From positions 9,582,525-9,646,524 of the forward strand of contig NC_092330.1 in NCBI RefSeq assembly GCF_036785885.1: 64,000 nt of DNA, given 5' to 3'. The DNA comes from Coffea arabica (lineage: Eukaryota; Streptophyta; Magnoliopsida; Gentianales; Rubiaceae). Below, piece by piece: positions 59,836-64,000 of this stretch (position 1 is the first letter of the stretch; each line of letters starts with the position of its first letter). The translations under genes and the position numbers were made by a program. The notes under the pieces were generated by a model. The model saw only the letters and a list, made by a program, of their open reading frames with translations. It was not told where the DNA came from and did not search any database.

Positions 59836-60600
59836 TTTGCTTTGTTGTTAGTTTGATTGAGCTTGTTTACGTTGGAATTTGCTTTCCCAGAGCAGTCCAG
59901 ATCCAATGCATTTTTTCCTTCAATACATTTTTACATTTAGCGAATTGTTTGTGAATGAAAAAATCAGTTTTGTTTTAGGATTTTTAAAAACAAAAATAGT
60001 ACACCAAGGTTGTTCTCTATAACCTAGCACATTGTAACTGTAGTGTTTTGGTATCAGAAATTAGATGAGATCCCCCTATTTTCATCTTCTTGAGGTGGTG
60101 CAGAACAGTTTGAGAAGTTGGATCATTCGAAGAAATTACAGACTGTTATTTTTGTTATAAACCGTTTGCTGTATATTGGTAAATTGAAAATAAATTACGA
60201 TAATCTTGCAACTTTAGCCCTGAGATGTGCAAACCTGAAAGGACCAAGAAACTTTTACAAAATGAATAGGTGAATGATAGGAGAAAGCCATCAGAATTTC
60301 ATACCTGGTAGCACTTATGACCAATGTGAATTTGCTGCTTTAAGCTTACTATACATTTTCATGCACAGCAACCACGAAACAAACTGCTCGTTATTTTGGG
60401 TGTGAAAATGTCAAATGTACAGTCTGCGTAAATGGCTTACTTCTGACGTGTGTATTTTTTTTTTTTAAAAATGTTGAAGAGCCTTTATCTCAGAACTCAT
60501 CTTTCTGGTACTATAACTAACTAACTAGCTGCAACAGAGATTGGACCAAGACCTGATTTTGATATGCTTTAACATCAAAAAATTTTCAAGCAAAGATATG
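59396..60600. repeat. Diverged direct duplication around the 3' end of CAC2
   Basis: Parts of intron 15 (59396-59630) recur in order downstream (about 60340-60600): CATTTTCATGCA, TTTTGGGTGTGAAA/TTTTGGTGTGTGAAA, and GAGAT-GG-CCA-AGCTGATT/GAGATTGGACCAAGACCTGATT. Identity is patchy. The last exon lies between the copies. Confidence 0.5.
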
Positions 60601-61200
60601 ATCTTACCCGAATGAAGACATGTTAGTACTTTTGCTAACCAAAAATGCGAATATGGGCTCAAAGTTCAAGGTACTTTATTTTTATATGCCCTGTTAATCA
60701 ATTTTAAAAGCAAAGATTTAGCTGCTAGAAAGATATATCGCGCAGAAGTACAGAGATTCAAAATATCCTCTTATGCTTCAAGTTGTATCATTACTTCAAT
60801 TGCTAACGAGTAAATTGCTTATGTTGTATTATATAACCCCTTTGTTCTAGCCTCAAGGGCGCAACAAGTCGAGTTAAAAACTAATATTGCTCTATTTGAT
60901 CCCCAATTAAATTAAAAATAGCTGTGCTTATGCTTAAACTTGAATCAAAGCTTGAGCTTGATGGGAAAAAAAAAGAGAGATGGAACTCCAAAAAGCAAAG
61001 GAAGGTTGAGCTCAAGCAATTTACTCCTAGAACTTCACCAGTAAACATGACCGTTCACTAGAATTTCAAGTCAAGAAATTTCACAGATCTTTAAATTGGA
61101 AATTTCACCGTAACTAGTTCATTGCCACATGCAAAGTAATGTGAAATTTAATTGATATAATCATATTAGCCTTGATTCTTAATGATGTTATTATTACAAC
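59836..61200. other. 3' flank of CAC2, no gene seen
   Basis: Contains the 3' untranslated region of CAC2 and an AT-rich spacer. AATAAA at 60188 is a possible polyadenylation signal, but its distance from the stop is long and it is not a firm call. Confidence 0.4.
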
Positions 61201-64000
61201 TGTGACGCCCCACTTCTCCCTAAGGCGAACCAAAGGGTATCTGCGGGTGTCTGCCCAACTCTCGTCAGGACTCAAGCAATTTCTATTCAATCTTATAGCG
61301 GTACTAGACGTCAACAACCAGATAATATAAATACAATTAGTGCAGAAGCATTCAAGCTTAGCAATATTTAACAATTATCCAATCCTTACATCGGGTTTCC
61401 ATAATACAACCCAAAATATACAATAGCCACAATGCCTAGTCAATATTATTGGAACCCTATTACAAAAGTACAAAAGGGAATTTCCTCCGAGTCTCATTCC
61501 AAATCCAATCCTGTTAAGAAAAACAAATCTACAGGGTGAGCAAAATGCTCGTGAGGCCAAGAACACACATGCAAGCATATTGTTCAAGTAACAAACCCAA
61601 TTTACAAATCGAGCAATAATATTTCAATAATTAATAAATTCACTAGAAAAGGAAACAGAAACAATTCAAGGATACTGAATCTCTCAGGAGTTATATTCCA
61701 CTTGCACGATCAATAACCACCACGAATTGACATTCTGTCAATCGGGTAGGTTTAGTCCGTAGAACTCCATTTAACCTGTCCCCTTTCACCTTACATACCC
61801 CTGTATCGGGCCTGCCTGTCATTTATTTAAGTCGATACTACTCGAGTATGCCAAGCGAGATCTCTTACTAGATCAACCTTTCCTTATTTCCCATGGTTTA
61901 CCAAGGAGCCCGACCAAACCCATGCCGACTCGAGTCCAAGGATGACCAATGAGGTTTGGGCGTCCCCCATGTATATTTGAGTGTCGAGGAGATTCACTCC
62001 AATGACGTATGCAGCCATAGCATACTATTTCAAGTCACTCAAGCATGTGGTATATTCAAGCAATCGAGATATGCAAGTATTCAAGTATGAGTTATTCATT
62101 TCAAGCGAGAACGAGTGCAATAAAGTACACGCTCGTCTCAGATTTCAAAATCTCAAGTATCAATAACAAGTAAACATGTATCGAGTTCATAGGAGTTCAA
62201 GTAACACACACTTGACACTCACCAAGTAAACAAGAAGAAACGGCACTCGAAGTTCAAGTGTCCACCGTGGGATCCTTTTGAAGTTTCTCTTGTGTGCCTG
62301 AGCAATTAATAAGGATTTATCACTCATAAACCCCCAATTATTGAGAAGATTGCACTTAGTGCACAATCTAAGAAAAATCTTATGAAAACGAACCCCAATC
62401 ACTCGTAAATCGAGATTCAAAGATGAGTTTTAAAGTACAAAAGCAATCGAGTTTTCATCTTGGAAATCAAGTATAATACGTTCAAGTAACATCGAAGGAA
62501 TAAGGAGAATTCGAAAAACTCCATTTCCTTAAGATTCGGAAATTTTCAGTTTTGATACGAGATCTTTGAAAAATCGTATCTCACTCTTTACAAGTCCAAA
62601 ATTGGAAAACTTGGTACCGTTGGAAACCTTTTAGAAAGTGCTAAAAGTTTTTAGAAGACACTTTTCCATGATTCCAAATGGAAGGTATTCAAAATTTGGC
62701 CCAAGGTCACTGTTTTGGACGCCAAGGCAGTTTTCGAGGTTGGTCTTTGGCAAGGTTTGTAAATTCGGTAAAATTCACACAATGCAAACCAGTCTCTGAA
62801 ATTTGGAACTCCATTAGAGTTGCATACAAGGTTTAAAACACAATAAGTGGGTCAATAATCAGAGTTTTGAGCACCAAGATATGATAGCTCAAAGTTGCTG
62901 AAATTTTGAGCCTGTTTTGCCGTTTTTCCAGATTTGAATTTCAGGTTTTGGAGCTTTGGTTAAGTATCTAAACGGACTTGGAACGGCACCAAATTTGCAG
63001 TATTACACTACCATATAAGGGCCATTCCTCTGCCAAAATTCGTGGAAAAATAATCATGGAAAGTCAGCTAACAAAATCAATGAAGTTGTAAGAAGTTCCA
63101 AGGCAAATCTGCCTTGGACTTCCGTTTTTCCGTTTTCAAGCATTTGGCCAAGGAAATTTTCTCAAACATGGTTCATTGGTGTATACAATGTTTAATAAAC
63201 ACTCAAGATGTGTTTGGTAGGTGATTAACACCAAGAATTTCAAAACAACAAGTCCCAACAATGATCTAAGCATTTACTAGCCAAAAGAGGGTTTTAGTTC
63301 ACCGAGTCAGTTTCAAACTTTGACCACAACTCACTCAATTCAACTTGGAATTGAGCGTGGTTGGTGGCGTTGGAAAAAAATTTCATTAATCTACAACTTC
63401 TCAGAAGAAACCATTTTCAAAATCCATCCACAACTAGCTCACATTTGAGCATCAAATGGTAGTTCATGTTCTGCCTTCCAGGAAACTAATGAGACAGAAC
63501 AGCAATTTTTAAACAAATGGTTTGGCTCACTCAAGTGGAACCAGGACATGCATTTTATACCAATAGAAAGTTGGGAATGTCTAATTTCCAGTGCCACAAA
63601 CGGCACTCGATTTCAACATCGGAGTAAAAAGTTATAACCAAAACAAGATGACTGCCTGGGCAGTTACGGGAACCATTTTCCAGTTTTCTAAGCTTTCGAA
63701 ATCAACACATTTGGGTGACCAAATCATGTTATTTTTCAATGAAACTTTTCACACACTCAAATATAACATGTATACATCATAAACAAGTCATTAGAACCTC
63801 AAAATTTTGCATCAAAGTGCATGAACATAGCAGGGGCAAAATGATCACTTTTGGTCATTGCACCATCCTTAAGTTTCTATCAACAACCCAACATTATTTC
63901 ACTAATATAAGCACCAAACTAACATTAATAACATCATCATTCACCAAATCAGTCCATCCATCAAAATGTGGGAGTTCATAGAGCCCACACAACCATTTTT
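61201..64000 (-). mobile_element. Start of an LTR related to the 3.0-kb solo LTR, cut by window end
   Basis: The sequence begins TGTGACGCCCCAC...CCCTAAGGCGAACC, like the solo LTR at 24450, and then follows the same block order: GGGTGAGC-AAA-GCTC near 61535, CGACTCGAGTC near 61925, and AAAGTACACGCTCG near 62124. The two are clearly related but diverged, so they belong to different subfamilies. There is no gag or pol in the 2.8 kb visible. Whether it is a solo LTR or one end of a complete element cannot be told here. Short frames are not coding. Confidence 0.75.

Noticed and set aside
1..64000. CRISPR arrays, bacterial operons, tRNA or rRNA genes
   Set aside because: None seen. The sequence is plant nuclear DNA, the regular repeats found are minisatellites or transposon arms, and no cloverleaf or rRNA motif was recognised by eye. 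A tRNAscan-type search was not possible.

Overview
The window is nuclear DNA of a flowering plant, most likely a core eudicot. Evidence for this is an intron-rich gene for plastid biotin carboxylase, a four-exon polygalacturonase gene, an Ogre/Tat-type Ty3/Gypsy retrotransposon, a plant L1 LINE with an RNase H domain, and PIF/Harbinger, Mutator-like and hAT-like DNA elements. The overall look (long-LTR elements whose ends begin TGTGACG, AT-rich spacers) would fit an asterid, but I cannot name the species. Only two host genes appear intact; most of the rest is transposon-derived.

Layout: 1-807 is AT-rich and ends in one terminus of an hAT-like element. 887-6806 is an almost intact L1 LINE (+), flanked by a 13-bp target-site duplication and broken by only two in-frame stops. 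7744-13183 is a decayed PIF/Harbinger element holding a transposase pseudogene (-), a nested MITE and a fragment of a PPR gene. 13441-16465 is an intact secreted polygalacturonase gene (-). 17130-21142 holds three hAT-like non-autonomous elements, one of them sitting inside a Mutator-like MITE; each has a recognisable target-site duplication (two exact 8-bp, one 7 of 8, one exact 9-bp). 22228-24310 is a decayed LINE fragment (-).

24387-44207 is a large Ogre-lineage retrotransposon (-) with a long 5' LTR, primer-binding site, extra ORF1, gag, protease, RT, two RNase H domains and integrase, all decayed. A 3.0-kb solo LTR interrupts its integrase (24450-27495) and a 1.9-kb solo LTR interrupts its 5' LTR (38149-40067); both have perfect 5-bp duplications. 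Its 3' LTR is missing: the integrase stops against 57 bp that look like an inverted LTR start.

45741-59835 is the gene for plastid biotin carboxylase (CAC2/accC, +), 16 coding exons and 539 residues, intact. One of its introns is an unusual GC-AG intron of 78 bp that has no stop and keeps the frame. From 61201 to the end runs a relative of the 3.0-kb LTR.

The two intact host genes are not functionally linked: one acts on cell-wall pectin, the other in plastid fatty-acid synthesis. I found no sign of a new multi-gene system, and no tRNA, rRNA or CRISPR. The most interesting points are the GC-AG intron, the nested elements with readable duplications, the captured PPR fragment, and the fact that nearly every nonsense codon I could interpret in the transposons fits a C-to-T or G-to-A transition.
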